The position numbers and the translations under genes are program-made. The notes below the pieces were generated by a model. That model saw only the letters and a program-made list of their open reading frames with translations. It had not been told where the DNA came from and ran no database searches. From the NCBI RefSeq assembly GCF_025377685.1, contig NZ_JACEHK010000010.1, positions 409,381-473,380 on the forward strand: DNA of 64,000 bases, written 5' to 3'. This document shows, in pieces, positions 1-8,795 of this stretch. The DNA comes from Anaerobacillus sp. CMMVII. Lineage in GTDB: Bacteria > Bacillota > Bacilli > Bacillales > Anaerobacillaceae. Each line of letters starts with the position of its first letter. The stretch's first letter is position 1.

Positions 1-521
1 AAGTGGACTATTTGTTGCTTGAGGGCGAATTTCATGTTCATTATTTTTTACTAATCTACCGATAAGAGCATCATCGAGCATATCTAATTTATATAGAATT
101 CCTTGCAAATAAGGGGAGCGCTTGATAGAACGAACATAGGAATTGCCTTGGTAAGTGTAGTAAATCGTCGCTTCAACAATCTTACCAACACCGTTATTTG
201 TTTGTAAATTTTCCGGTAGATATCGATAATCATTCGTTTTTTTATTGGTGCGTCCGATCCTTTTTGATCACTAAAATCCAAGCGCATTCGCTTTTTTTTA
301 ATTTTTAAAAGGATTTTATACTGAGGTGTTTTTCGTTTGAAAAGTCGATTCGTTCTTTCCATTTCAGAAAGCTGAATAATATCTTCAATTAACTTCTCAG
401 TTTCACTGATGAGAGCTTGGCTATATTGATCTGAGATATATTCGTCTTTCACCGGTTTTAGCCTGTCAGGAAGCAAACTTTCAAAGAAAGGTAGTTCAAA
501 TAGGCGCGAAAATAAGGGCAT
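1..521 (-). CDS. Unrecognised protein downstream of telA, partial and frameshifted
   Basis: I do not recognise this family. It begins at 521 (MPLFSRLFEL...), has a basic, probably helical first half rich in Lys/Arg, and runs off the left edge. The open frame as written stops at 84, but the residues after about 262 look unlike protein. Adding one A to the A7 run at 235-241 (minus strand) switches to a frame that reads convincingly (YRYLPENLQ..., then GNSYVRSIKRSPYLQG) to base 1. It lies 140 bp downstream of the TelA gene on the same strand, so the two may be co-transcribed; TelA genes often sit beside an XpaC-type partner, but I see no clear XpaC signature. Confidence 0.55.
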
Positions 522-662
522 GGAAAACCCTCCTCACTAATTGATCTGTTCTTTAGGTATGGTTATTTATGAACAATAAATATTCTATATTTCTGCGGTA
601 ACAACCTTCAAATGTTAGAAAAGATGACCCGAGTTTTTAAAAGGCAAAAACGAAATAATTTC

Positions 663-1688
663 TTAATCTAAGAGCTTTTGTTTCATTTGAGTGTTTAACT
701 CATCAAGTTCGAGGATGAATTTTTTACCGCTTTCAATGATGCGTTCATTGGAACTCTCGGTAATTTTTATGGCAGAATACACATCTTCATAAGCTTTACG
801 GAACGTTTCAATGGCAATGGCAGGCTCTTCTAACATCTTTAGGGTTTCCTCAGTGTTAGACTTTAACATTTGCGCATTGGATAGAAGCATGGCCTCTGTT
901 GCTTCATTAACATTTTTCACAGCGTCAATGACTGTTTTTTGATTTCCTAATGCTAACTGAATCGAGGCTGTTACCGTAATAATATTTTTCGTCATGGTAA
1001 TTGCGTTGAAAATCGCTTCTTCGAGTTTTTCGTTGTTCTCCACGATTAAATCCACGCTTGCTAAGGATTGTTGTAAAACAAGAACGGCCTGAGACATATT
1101 TTTGATACGAGAAATAACCTTTTGTTGACCTTTGACTAGTGCTGTCTTTTTGTCAGCCCATGTTTCATCGGTCATTTTTTCTTCAAGCATGTTATTTAAT
1201 TTTTTTCCTACTTCAATTTGGTCGTTAAGACCGTGAATTCTTGAAATTGCCACTTCCTTTAATTGATGGAGCATAACCGTATCTTCTTGCAACTTATCTT
1301 TGCCGACAAGAAGAGCACTAATGATGTTTTCTACCTGAGATTCTACTGTTTTATACTTTCTAGCGTATTGCTCCATAGGGTTTCTTCTTAATAAACGATC
1401 AACAAATCCTTGCACCTGTCCTTTTTTTAAATGGCTAGGCTCGAGCTCAGAGACAATTTCCCTTAAACGGAGTAAATTTTTTGGTAATTCATTATTCGGC
1501 TGGTCCATCATTTCTTTTACAGGTCGTTTAAGTGCCTCCAAAGACTCTCCAGCACTTTTCTGGGCTTCAGTTCCTAGTCCATTTAACTGTTCGAGTAAAC
1601 GATTCATATCATCTTCATTATTTAATGGCTTAAAATATTCTTTAACTTTTGGATCTATCTCTAATTTAAATTTGTCTTTGTCTTCCAT
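663..1688 (-). CDS. TelA/YaaN/YceH family toxic-anion resistance protein
   Basis: This encodes a soluble, almost wholly alpha-helical protein of 341 residues matching the TelA family (YaaN and YceH in B. subtilis). Members are linked to tellurite and other toxic-anion or envelope stress; their biochemical role is unknown. Family features seen are the long coiled-coil-like body and the conserved C-terminal part (TASIQLALGNQKTVIDAVKNV, then EATEAMLLSNA). I start it at the ATG at 1688 because GGAGGT lies 7-9 bases upstream; an upstream in-frame TTG would fall inside that ribosome site. No signal peptide or membrane segment is visible. The reading frame is intact. Confidence 0.85.
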   Translation of the reverse strand: MEDKDKFKLEIDPKVKEYFKPLNNEDDMNRLLEQLNGLGTEAQKSAGESLEALKRPVKEMMDQPNNELPKNLLRLREIVSELEPSHLKKGQVQGFVDRLLRRNPMEQYARKYKTVESQVENIISALLVGKDKLQEDTVMLHQLKEVAISRIHGLNDQIEVGKKLNNMLEEKMTDETWADKKTALVKGQQKVISRIKNMSQAVLVLQQSLASVDLIVENNEKLEEAIFNAITMTKNIITVTASIQLALGNQKTVIDAVKNVNEATEAMLLSNAQMLKSNTEETLKMLEEPAIAIETFRKAYEDVYSAIKITESSNERIIESGKKFILELDELNTQMKQKLLD

Positions 1689-1886
1689 AATTTTTACCTC
1701 CAACCTTTTCTTATCTTACATACGGAATAGGTATAGAAAATGTTTCAATTATCGCCAAATTTCACCTGTGTTGTGTGAATTTCGATTTCGAACTAATTTG
1801 GGGGAATTTTGGATGATGAAATCCAATAAATTATATAATGAATCATAAGCGGCTTCAAGGCTTTACTGGTCTTGAACGAAAGGAAA

Positions 1887-1995
1887 AGGAAAAGTCTTAT
1901 GACTTTTCCTCATTTAGTGAATTTCATCATTACCATAACCGAACCATTTCAATCTAAATGTAGTTGCGAATGGTTTATACCCAACTACATTTAGA
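1887..1995 (-). terminator. Two hairpins downstream of the antiporter gene
   Basis: Two perfect inverted repeats follow the end of the antiporter gene. One has arms TCTAAATGTAGTT (1953-1965) and its complement (1983-1995). The other has arms AGGAAAAGTC (1887-1896) and its complement (1901-1910) with a 4-base loop, followed on the minus strand by a pyrimidine-rich tract. They probably end minus-strand transcription. Nothing else is seen in the 345-bp gap between telA and the antiporter. Confidence 0.55.
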
Positions 1996-2033
1996 ACTTA
2001 ATAGCGAAGATAATGAATGATGAAATTCATACA

Positions 2034-3020
2034 TTAGGAAAGAAAGAAAATGTAGTAGCTAGTAATAAAATACGTAAACAGGATCAGGATTGAAGGAATG
2101 GAATAGTTGAACGTCGTTCTTGGCCTAACCCTGATAAGTAGGTAAAAGGTAACCAAATAAAGGAAGATGGTTAGAGAAGCTGTTAGTTCATGAACAGGTT
2201 CTACATGCACTAGCAAAGGTCCTTGGCGATAAAATATATCTGTTCCACATAATATAAGGATGTTGAACAAATTGCTTCCTAAAATTGAGCCGATAGCCAG
2301 ATTGAAATTTCGCAATCTACAAGCAACAAAGCAAGCAACCGCTTCGGGTAAGGAAGTGGATGCAGCAATTAAAAAACTACCTACAAAGCTTGCTCCAAGT
2401 CCAGTAACGACAGCGATTCTGTCACCTGTTATGGTTAACGCTGTCCCAGCTACCAAAATAATAATTGACGCGATAAGAAAACGTGCCATAGCTTGACGAG
2501 CAGATAAGGGTGGCAAGGCAGCTTCGCGTGGAGGATTTTCTTCTTTATTCTTGGGCGTTTGCTTCAATTTTGACATGATCAACATTCCAATAATATATCC
2601 AGCAAGAATAACAAACGTATCGATCCCAATTCCTAAAATGATGTACATCACATTTAAGCGTAAGGAAAATAAAATAATAAACATTAGCCCAATCCCAATC
2701 CCAATTGTGTAACGATGTTGGGTCCAAACACGTTCAAAAACTTGATCTTTACGGAAATAAAGGTCTAAAGTTGCAAGGATGACCAAGTTGAAGACATTAC
2801 TACCCAATATGCTACCGACGGCTAGATCAGGGTTATCTAGAATAATCGCCGTATAACTCGTTGTAATTTCAGGAAGTGAGGTAGCTCCCGCTAATAACAT
2901 CGAACCTATTAGCATTCCGCCAACGGCTGTTTTTTCGCTGATGACATCAGCGTATGTGGAAAGTTTTGTAGCTGTTAAAACAGTGATCATTGCCACAAGA
3001 AAAAAAACTAAAAATAACAT
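2034..3020 (-). CDS. Ca2+/Na+ (CaCA family) cation antiporter
   Basis: This is an inner-membrane antiporter of the CaCA superfamily, YrbG-like, that exchanges Ca2+ (or K+/Na+) for Na+ or H+. The 328-residue protein has the family's inverted duplication: two alpha-repeats each carry the ion-binding motif, first GSMLLAGATSLPEI near residue 40, then GSFLIAASTSLPEA near residue 215. Each is followed by AVGSILGSNVFN or AIGSILGSNLFN. About ten membrane segments are apparent, with a hydrophilic loop (KQTPKNKEENPPREA) between the halves. I start at the ATG at 3020, six bases after GAGGTG; the GTG at 3029 is too close to any ribosome site. It stands alone. Confidence 0.88.
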   Translation of the reverse strand: MLFLVFFLVAMITVLTATKLSTYADVISEKTAVGGMLIGSMLLAGATSLPEITTSYTAIILDNPDLAVGSILGSNVFNLVILATLDLYFRKDQVFERVWTQHRYTIGIGIGLMFIILFSLRLNVMYIILGIGIDTFVILAGYIIGMLIMSKLKQTPKNKEENPPREAALPPLSARQAMARFLIASIIILVAGTALTITGDRIAVVTGLGASFVGSFLIAASTSLPEAVACFVACRLRNFNLAIGSILGSNLFNILILCGTDIFYRQGPLLVHVEPVHELTASLTIFLYLVTFYLLIRVRPRTTFNYSIPSILILFTYFITSYYIFFLS

Positions 3021-3134
3021 TCTTTTCACCTCTCGAATTGAGGATTATTTCTAACTGTGTATTGATTATCATGCACTTATTGATAAATAAATGAGATGTA
3101 CGTGGTGGTAAATTTTTAATTAGAAGGTGAAAAA

Positions 3135-3370
3135 ATGAAGTCAAACCAAAAGAAAAAAACGAAGAAAGTGCGATGACGCTTAATCAACGAATCAGTCCAG
3201 ATGTATTAGAAAAATTAAAGCAAACGTCAAAAGCGTTAAAGGACGAAGAAGCAAAAAAACAAGCAGAAGCAAGGGAGCAAGAAAGACAACGAAGACTTGA
3301 AAAGGAAAAAAATAAATCGTTTGAGGACCTTCTAAATGAAAGTACCCTTGACTGGAAAAGCTATAAATAA
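3135..3370 (+). CDS. yqkE: YqkE-like small charged protein (frameshifted)
   Basis: A small, very hydrophilic protein matching B. subtilis YqkE: Lys-rich start, Glu/Lys/Arg helix, and conserved C-terminal FEDLLNESTLDWKSYK. Function is unknown. Translation from the ATG at 3135 (ribosome site GAAGGTGA) stops early. Adding one A to the A7 run at 3153-3159 joins it to the open frame and gives about 78 residues, the size of YqkE. The shorter in-frame ATG at 3173 has no ribosome site. I infer an indel in the sequence rather than a true pseudogene. Confidence 0.75.
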
Positions 3371-3381
3371 GAATTTGTAAA

Positions 3382-3577
3382 AGGCTCTTTTCTAAAACAT
3401 TGCTCCTGCGGTTACTCGTCGCACAAAAAAACTTGTTGCTTTTTAACCTAAATTTATTGAAAAAATATTTTTATAGAGATATCACTCAATAATTTGCGTA
3501 AGAAAAGAGCAATATTTACTAAATAAGTAGTGAAATTCTTATATGTACTTAAGTAACAAACTTTGTGAAAACAGCCT
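3382..3577 (+). repeat. Family B structured repeat, copy B1
   Basis: This copy begins AGGCTCTTTTCTAAAACATTG and ends GTAACAAACTTTGTGAAAACAGCCT, so the ends form an imperfect terminal inverted repeat starting AGGCT. It is alignable with copies at 36606, 39269 and, inverted, 41197. Specific to this copy is an insertion of about 30 bases near its left end (CTCCTGCGGTTACTCGTCGC and following). It begins 12 bases after the yqkE stop codon. Confidence 0.75.
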
Positions 3578-3613
3578 TGTGCAACGAACAACTCATAGAA
3601 AGAGGTAGTACAG

Positions 3614-3703
3614 TTGAAAAATAAATTAACAATCGGAGCGTTTATTATTGTAGTAATTATTTATTTTTTATTTGTTAGACCAGCTTTATTGCAATTCGGT
3701 TAA
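3614..3703 (+). CDS. Possible 29-residue membrane peptide
   Basis: An ORF from TTG at 3614 encodes LKNKLTIGAFIIVVIIYFLF followed by VRPALLQFG. That is one strongly hydrophobic helix with a positive N-terminus. A plausible ribosome site (AGAGGTAG) lies 6-12 bases upstream. It lies between repeat B1 and an inverted repeat. I do not recognise it; small single-pass peptides are common in Bacillaceae, but an ORF of this length could be chance. Confidence 0.4.
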   Translation: MKNKLTIGAFIIVVIIYFLFVRPALLQFG

Positions 3704-3711
3704 GTACAACA

Positions 3712-3742
3712 TTGAGACTGGAGCTTTTTGTTGCAGTCTCAA
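3712..3742 (+). other. Inverted repeat after the small membrane ORF
   Basis: Perfect 9-base arms TTGAGACTG (3712-3720) and CAGTCTCAA (3734-3742) surround a 13-base loop. It could be a weak terminator, but no T-run follows. Confidence 0.4.
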
Positions 3743-3861
3743 AGTCATCTAGTGGTCAAAGGTGTTCACGATTCCTAATTAGTTTGTTTTAATACTTTCA
3801 TAGACTTTTAGTTTACTTATGGTAAAATAATAGAAAAGTATAAAGTAAGGGGCGTTTACAT

Positions 3862-4465
3862 ATGCGACTTTGGTTTACCAAACTTTCGGTAGTCTTAATT
3901 ACTTTTATGACGTTTGGAATGTTTATCCCGCCAACCTACTTAGATGCTGAAGCATCCGACCAAGAAGTACAAGTAAATGATCGGGAAAAACAATCATTAG
4001 AAAATCACTTTACTAACCAGTCTTCTGTACAGGAACTTACAGGAGATCAAATAAATGTTCATGAGCAATTTATTTCCTACGTTTCACAACAAGCTAAGTT
4101 TCAGTCGCTAGAAAAATTTGGCCCAAAAAATTGCGAGTGCAGTAAGCGATGAGTTTTTAAATGTAATACTTCCAAAGATTGAGGAGGTTATTCGTGATCT
4201 AGCACTAGAAACTCCTGAGGAAGAAATAGCTACCTTTGAAGTTACTGAAAAGCCGACAAGTGGTTATGGCGAAAAGATTTTTCACATTTTTAATCAACAA
4301 ACTGGGGAAGATGTTGCCCGTTTTCATGTTCGTAGGGTAAACCATCCGCGAGAGGGCCATTCTTTTAATTTTCATTATCATTTAGTTCAAGATCAATTTG
4401 AACAACATCATGATTTAGGTGATATTTTCTGGGCCAAAAACACCCCACCTAAATGGATGTCATAA
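3862..4465 (+). CDS. ypjP: YpjP-like exported protein (frameshifted)
   Basis: This matches B. subtilis YpjP, a protein of unknown function. It has an N-terminal membrane or signal segment (LSVVLITFMTFGMFIPP, residues 8-24), an acidic linker, then the conserved domain with ILPKIEEVI, EKIFHIFNQQTGED, ARFHVRR and the C-terminal NTPPKWMS. The frame breaks near 4125: the A6 run after GGCCC reads as A5 in the family frame, giving FGPKIASAV. Joined, it is about 200 residues, as in YpjP. The ATG at 3862 follows AAGGGGCG. A strong terminator follows. Confidence 0.85.
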
Positions 4466-4486
4466 TATGTAACTTTATCCTAAATA

Positions 4487-4530
4487 AAAACGCCTATATT
4501 TTTAGAGTCATCTAAAAATATAGGCGTTTT
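4487..4530 (+). terminator. Rho-independent terminator after ypjP
   Basis: A perfect 20-bp stem (AAAACGCCTATATTTTTAGA and its complement) with a GTCA loop, followed by TTTT. The remaining 150 bases before repeat A1 show no gene; they include a short stretch resembling a repeat end (AAACAATGTGGCTTTATGG). Confidence 0.9.
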
Positions 4531-4680
4531 CTTTAATTATATAGTAAACAATGTGGCTTTATGGTTAGTAATTCAATAAATAATCAAGATATCTGCGTTT
4601 AAAACCTTCAAATGTGATGCCCCCGAGAGCAAGTTATATCCTATCATTTCTAACTTATAGTAAGAGCAACATTTTTTTAG

Positions 4681-4864
4681 AAGGTTGTTTTTGTAAACTT
4701 TATGGCTTTTAGGTCGTCTTTTGAGAATAAATAAGCTTTTTGGGACAAATTTATTTGTCCCAATGGCTTATTTATTCTCAAAAGCTTCACGCAAAGCGTG
4801 AAGAACCAAGCATTCGCTTGGTTACGACCTAAAAGCTAATAGCAACAATCTTTTAGAAAAGAGC
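4681..4864 (+). repeat. Family A structured repeat, copy A1
   Basis: About 184 bp. Reading inward, GTTTTTGTAAACTTTATGGCTTTTAGG pairs imperfectly with the right end (CCTAAAAGC...TTTTAGAAAAGAGC). Within lie TTGAGAATAAATAAGC pairing with GCTTATTTATTCTCAA, the palindrome GGGACAAATTTATTTGTCCC (4742-4761), then two perfect small hairpins: CTTCACG-CAAAG-CGTGAAG and AACCAAGC-ATTC-GCTTGGTT. The whole would fold as a cloverleaf. Near-identical copies are at 12280 and 41020. Confidence 0.85.
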
Positions 4865-4898
4865 ATTTAAGAAAATGAAACTAAAAAAAGGTGAAAAA

Positions 4899-5779
4899 CT
4901 AGATAATCACGTTAAATTTTTGCTTTTGAACAAAAATAGAGATGGGAGTTTGATCCAACATCTCGCCATCGGCTTGAACAAGGACAGAGTCATTAGAAGA
5001 TATCTCTATTACTTGTCCTTTTTCTGTCGATACTGAGCGGTGAAGTGTATGTTTGCCTAAGAAAACCAATGGGAAAAACATTAAAATTTCCAATTTTGAT
5101 AAAGAATGAGCGATGCAAAGATTTAAAGTCCCGTCAGTGTTATCAGCCTCGGGACAGATTTTTAGACCTCCACCATAGTAAGGTGTATTAGCAATAGCAA
5201 TTAACCAAACATTAGAAAATGTCTTCTTTTTCCCATCGATCGTAATGACCATGTCTTTAGGTGTATAGGAAAATACGCCCTTCAGAACCCCAACAACATA
5301 AGCAAGGTTACCTAACTTTATGTAGTTGAGCCATTGTTTGATCTTGACTGGTTTACTAATTGTGCGACATTTGCATCGAACCCAACGCCAACTACGGTCG
5401 CGCATGAATGGTTGTTGACTTTTAGTAAATCAATGTGTTGTAATTTTCCTTCTAGTATCTTTAATAGTGCTAGATGGCTATTTTTTGGAATGTTTAATGC
5501 TCTTGCAAAATCATTCCCAGAACCTGCCGGGATCACACCGAGCGGAATTGCGGTATTCTCAATATACTTTAGTGCATGGTGAATGGTACCATCCCCTCCA
5601 ACAACAACTAAAGCTTTTGTATCTATAGAATTGATGTCTAGATTAAACTCTAACATTTCTTCAGGCTTTGTGATAAAGTAGGATTTATATTGAATATCCC
5701 ATTTGTCTAATAGAGGCAAAACCTTTTTCCAAACCTTCGTTCCTTTTCCGGAGTGGTTATTAATGATAAATAAATACAA
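4899..5779 (-). CDS. YegS/BmrU-family lipid (diacylglycerol-type) kinase, frameshifted
   Basis: A cytoplasmic or membrane-associated lipid kinase that phosphorylates diacylglycerol or a related lipid with ATP. The N-terminal catalytic domain shows the Gly-rich nucleotide site VVVGGDGTIHHALK, followed by LGVIPAGSGNDFARAL. The C-terminal beta-sandwich domain contains NTPYYGGGLKICPEADNTDG and QADGE. The frame breaks near 5338: one extra A in the TCAAACAATGG tract joins NQSRSKQWLNYIKLGN. Joined length is about 293 residues, normal for the family. It starts at a TTG at 5779 behind AGGTGATC. It is transcribed alone, away from the tat genes. Confidence 0.85.
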
Positions 5780-5833
5780 TTGATCACCTATTTTCTAGTA
5801 CATGGTACATGGTTAAGTTACTATAGTTTATAG

Positions 5834-5839
5834 TATACT
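5834..5839 (+). promoter_or_regulatory. Candidate -10 element upstream of the 5881 gene
   Basis: TATACT at 5834-5839 lies in a very AT-rich stretch, 42 bases before the chosen ATG. No convincing -35 hexamer is seen. It would place transcription start near 5846, which argues against the upstream TTG at 5845 as the start codon. Confidence 0.35.
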
Positions 5840-5880
5840 ATGAGTTGAGATATGTAGAAATAGAAAGGAATCTAAAAAGT

Positions 5881-6222
5881 ATGAAACAGTGGCTAATTTT
5901 AAGTTCAGTAGTTTTGCTTTTTTTGCTAGTTTGGGGAACAATTTTCTACGAACTGATCGTTTCATCTAACTCAAAATCGTATACCAGGGATGAAGAAATT
6001 GCTGCAGAGATTCTCTCAGTCACTAGTCCAGAAAATTTGGTTGAGTTGGTTGAAGAAGAAATACCAGAAGTTCTCGAAGAAAGTAATGTAATAGAATTTA
6101 CTAGAGAACAAACGGAATTAAATAAATTAATGAAACCTCGTTTAAAAGAAGGCATCGATTACGGTGAAGGAATTTCGATTGATGATTTGCTTCAAAGTTT
6201 TGGTGTTTTGGCGAATAAATAA
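5881..6222 (+). CDS. Unrecognised single-pass membrane protein with acidic tail
   Basis: I do not recognise this protein. From the ATG at 5881 (GGAA about 12 bases upstream) it has 113 residues. Residues 4-27 form one hydrophobic helix (ILSSVVLLFLLVWGTIFYEL), followed by an exposed, strongly acidic domain (EEIAAEIL, VELVEEEIPEVLEES, LKEGIDYGEGISIDDLL). Topology is probably N-in with the tail outside. It lies 113 bp before tatA on the same strand, so it may belong with the Tat or hydrogenase locus, but nothing in the sequence proves this. Confidence 0.6.
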   Translation: MKQWLILSSVVLLFLLVWGTIFYELIVSSNSKSYTRDEEIAAEILSVTSPENLVELVEEEIPEVLEESNVIEFTREQTELNKLMKPRLKEGIDYGEGISIDDLLQSFGVLANK

Positions 6223-6335
6223 ATAATTAAAATTTAAAACTATAATGTAGAATATATGATACGGTTCAGGTATACTAGTGAAGTAAGAAATTAAGTAAAT
6301 ATCTAAAATAATATTTACTATGGGGGGTACAACAT

Positions 6336-6536
6336 ATGTTAACAAACATCGGGATTCCAGGCTTAGTTTTAATTCTTGTTATAGCATTGATTATCTTCGG
6401 TCCAAAGAAGTTACCAGAGTTAGGGAAAGCAGTTGGACAGACATTAAGAGAATTTAAGTCATCGACTCGTGAACTAACTAATGATGTTATGGAAGAGTTT
6501 GAAGACGAAAAACCAAAATCAAAAGCTAAGAAATAA
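6336..6536 (+). CDS. tatA: TatA twin-arginine translocase subunit
   Basis: The pore-forming TatA/E subunit that exports folded proteins with RR signal peptides. It has 66 residues: a short N-terminal helix ([16 protein letters not shown]), the hinge [14 protein letters not shown], an amphipathic helix ([10 protein letters not shown]), and a charged tail ending KPKSKAKK. A strong ribosome site (GGGGGG) lies 8 bases upstream. It is followed after 210 bp by tatC and then by the hydrogenase genes, whose small subunit needs Tat export. Confidence 0.95.
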   Translation: MLTNIGIPGLVLILVIALIIFGPKKLPELGKAVGQTLREFKSSTRELTNDVMEEFEDEKPKSKAKK

Positions 6537-6574
6537 TTATATACCTATATAATCTTAGAAAAAATATAAGAATG

Positions 6575-6614
6575 AAGATGTGAGATATGTTTTAATCCGT
6601 CTTACATCTTTTTA
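6575..6614 (+). terminator. Hairpin between tatA and tatC
   Basis: Arms AAGATGTGAGA (6575-6585) and TCTTACATCTT (6600-6610) with one G-T pair, followed by TTTT. It could reduce read-through from tatA, giving more TatA than TatC, which is the usual stoichiometry. Confidence 0.55.
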
Positions 6615-6746
6615 CGTTAGGTAGAAGAACAAAGTCGTATACTACAAAGACCTTCTTTAGATTTTAAGGAGACAACTTTCCTTTTGTTACCTGAGATCTT
6701 TTGTAGGCCAAGCTGTTCTAAACATTGTTTTAAGGAGCTGTGAAGC

Positions 6747-7483
6747 ATGACCGATCAAAGTATGAATCTCCTTGATCACCTAGATGAATTAAGAAAACGA
6801 ATCATAATCGTTTTGGGAGCATTTATTGTCTTTTTATAGCCAGCTTTGTATTTGTCCGAGATATATATGATTGGTTTGTCAAAGATTTGGACATGCCACT
6901 TACGGTTTTAGGACCAATGGACATTATTTATGTCTATTTTTTACTTGCAGGTGTCATTGCCATTGCCTTAACAATCCCTGTGATTATCTTTCAAATATGG
7001 TTATTTATTAAACCTGCATTAACGAAAAGGGAGCAAGTGGTAACGTTAACCTATATTCCAGCATCTTTATTGTTATTTGTGGGTGGTTTGTCTTTCGGAT
7101 ATTTTGTCGTTCTACCATTAGTTCTTAACTTCCTCTTTGGTTTAGGGGGAGAAATGTTTACGATGATGTTTACGACCGACAAATATTTCCAATTTGTGCT
7201 TCGTATGACAATTCCATTTAGTATCCTTTTTGAGATGCCATTAGTGGTAATGTTCCTAACAAGTCTAGGAATAGTCACTCCTAGAGGAATGCAAAAAAAT
7301 CGAAAATATGCGTTCTTTTTTATTGTCGTTATTTCGGTATTAATTTCACCGCCTGATTTTATTTCAGATGTATTAGTCATTATTCCATTAGTTTTCTTAT
7401 ACGAAGTAAGTATTGTTTTATCAACAATTGTATACCGTAAGAAGTTAAAGCGAGAGCAGAGACTAACACAAGAAGATGAATAA
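6747..7483 (+). CDS. tatC: TatC twin-arginine translocase subunit (frameshifted)
   Basis: The polytopic TatC subunit recognises RR signal peptides. The first residues, MTDQSMNLLDHLDELRKRIIIVLG, carry the TatC signature (HLDELRKRI) and follow the ribosome site AAGGAG. The frame stops at 6837 and resumes at once in another frame; one extra T or A in the CTTTTTATAG tract gives a continuous protein of about 245 residues with six membrane segments. It includes LTKREQVVTLTYIPASLLLFVGG, FGYFVVLP, and a late TPRGMQKNRKYAFF segment. A terminator follows, so hyaA probably has its own promoter. Confidence 0.9.
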
Positions 7484-7490
7484 TAACGAA

Positions 7491-7523
7491 GCAGCGAAAC
7501 CCTTTGGGTTCGCTGCTTTTTTT
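7491..7523 (+). terminator. Rho-independent terminator after tatC
   Basis: GCAGCGAA...TTCGCTGC stem with a CCCTTTGGG top, followed by seven T residues. Confidence 0.9.
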
Positions 7524-7613
7524 AGCTTAGGAAGTTCAACCATTTTTAGTACTAGATGTCTAGCGACTTGTTCTTTTTTCTATTTGTGACAAATTTCCGA
7601 ATAGAATGATTAC

Positions 7614-7629
7614 TGTGCTGAAAGTCATA
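7614..7629 (+). promoter_or_regulatory. Degenerate Fnr-type site upstream of hyaA
   Basis: TGTGC-TGAAAG-TCATA resembles the Fnr half-sites TGTGA-N6-TCACA with three mismatches. If it acts at -41.5, the -10 would be TACTGT at 7651-7656. That is a poor hexamer, but it is in the same geometry as the nap promoter. Low-oxygen control of the hydrogenase would make sense; the site itself is weak evidence. Confidence 0.3.
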
Positions 7630-7695
7630 GAATTTTCCATTTTTCCTTGATACTGTTAGTAATGTATACCTATTCTTTCTAATTAAGGGAGGGAA

Positions 7696-8795
7696 ATGGA
7701 AATGAGTTTTGAGAAAACCATCTTTGAGGCTGCACTTGAAAAAGGAGTTTCGCGAAGGGATTTTTTGAAAGCGTGTACAGCGTTAACAGCCGTACTAGGT
7801 TTAGATTATTCTCAAACTAGTAATGTTGTTCAAGCGATGGAAACGAGCAAAAGAGTACCGGTTATTTGGCTTCAACTTATGGATTGTACTGGATGTTCTG
7901 AATCATTTATTCGTTCATCACATCCAAGGACCGAGAATGTATTGCTAGATATGATTTCACTAGAATACAGTGAAGTCCTTTCAGCTGCTGCTGGAGACCA
8001 AATTGAAGAAAACAGAGAGAAGATTATGAAAGAGTTTAGCGGAGAATACATCTTAGCTGTTGAAGGAAACGTTACAGACGCTGAATTTCTAACTGTTGCT
8101 GGGCATTCTGCGCTTAAAACATTACAGGAAACCGCGAAACATGCGAAAGCAGTAATTGCCTATGGAAGTTGTGCGGCTTGGGGGGGGATTGCTGCTGCTA
8201 AGCCAAATCCTACAAACGCAAGAGCTGTAAGTGATGTTATTAAGGTGTTCCAGTTATGAACGTGCCAGGATGTCCGCCAATTGCAGAAGTCATGACGGGG
8301 GTGATTGCTCATGTAATCACATTTGGTAGATTACCAGAGTTAGATAGTAAAGGTAGACCAAAAGCGTTTTATAAATTAAGAATCCATGATAAATGTAATC
8401 GTAGAGCATACTTTGATGCAGGTCTATTTGTTGAGTCTTTTGATGATGAAGGAGCAAAAATTGGTTATTGCTTGTATAAAGTCGGCTGTCAAGGCCCTAC
8501 GACATATAACTCATGTGCCGAAATGCGTTGGAATGGAGGAGTGAGTTACCCCATTCAATCAGGAAACCCATGTATTGGTTGCTCAGAAAAAGACTTCTGG
8601 GATGAGGGACCATTCTTTACGCGTCGTACAAAAGTTCCTGGAACAAAAACGGCTGTAGATCCAATGATAGTTGGTAAATACGCAACGGGAGCTACAGTTG
8701 CAGGAATTGCTGCCCATGGAACAGTAACCGCATTAAAAAAGAAACATGATGAAAAAAAATCGCCAAATAATACTGAGGTGAATAATAATGACTGA
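7696..8795 (+). CDS. hyaA: [NiFe] hydrogenase small subunit, Tat signal (frameshifted)
   Basis: The small, electron-transfer subunit of a membrane-bound group 1 uptake [NiFe] hydrogenase. It holds the Fe-S clusters that carry electrons from H2 to the cytochrome b subunit. A Tat signal is seen at residues 18-26 (SRRDFLKAC). The proximal cluster motif LMDCTGCSESFIRSSHP follows, then GSCAAWGG, NVPGCPP, and the cluster-binding C-terminus (CLYKVGCQGP, PCIGCSEKDFWD). The frame breaks at about 8242 because AAGGTGTTCC lacks one G; restored, it reads VIKGVPVMNVPGCPP. Full length is about 366 residues. The gene overlaps hyaB by 8 bases. The start follows AAGGGAGGG. Confidence 0.95.

Noticed and set aside
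663..1688. Tellurite-resistance (ter) operon
   Set aside because: Only a TelA-type gene and an unknown neighbour are present; no terBCDE genes.
2260..2496. Plus-strand open frame over the antiporter
   Set aside because: Antisense shadow of a conserved membrane protein; no ribosome site and no protein-like pattern.
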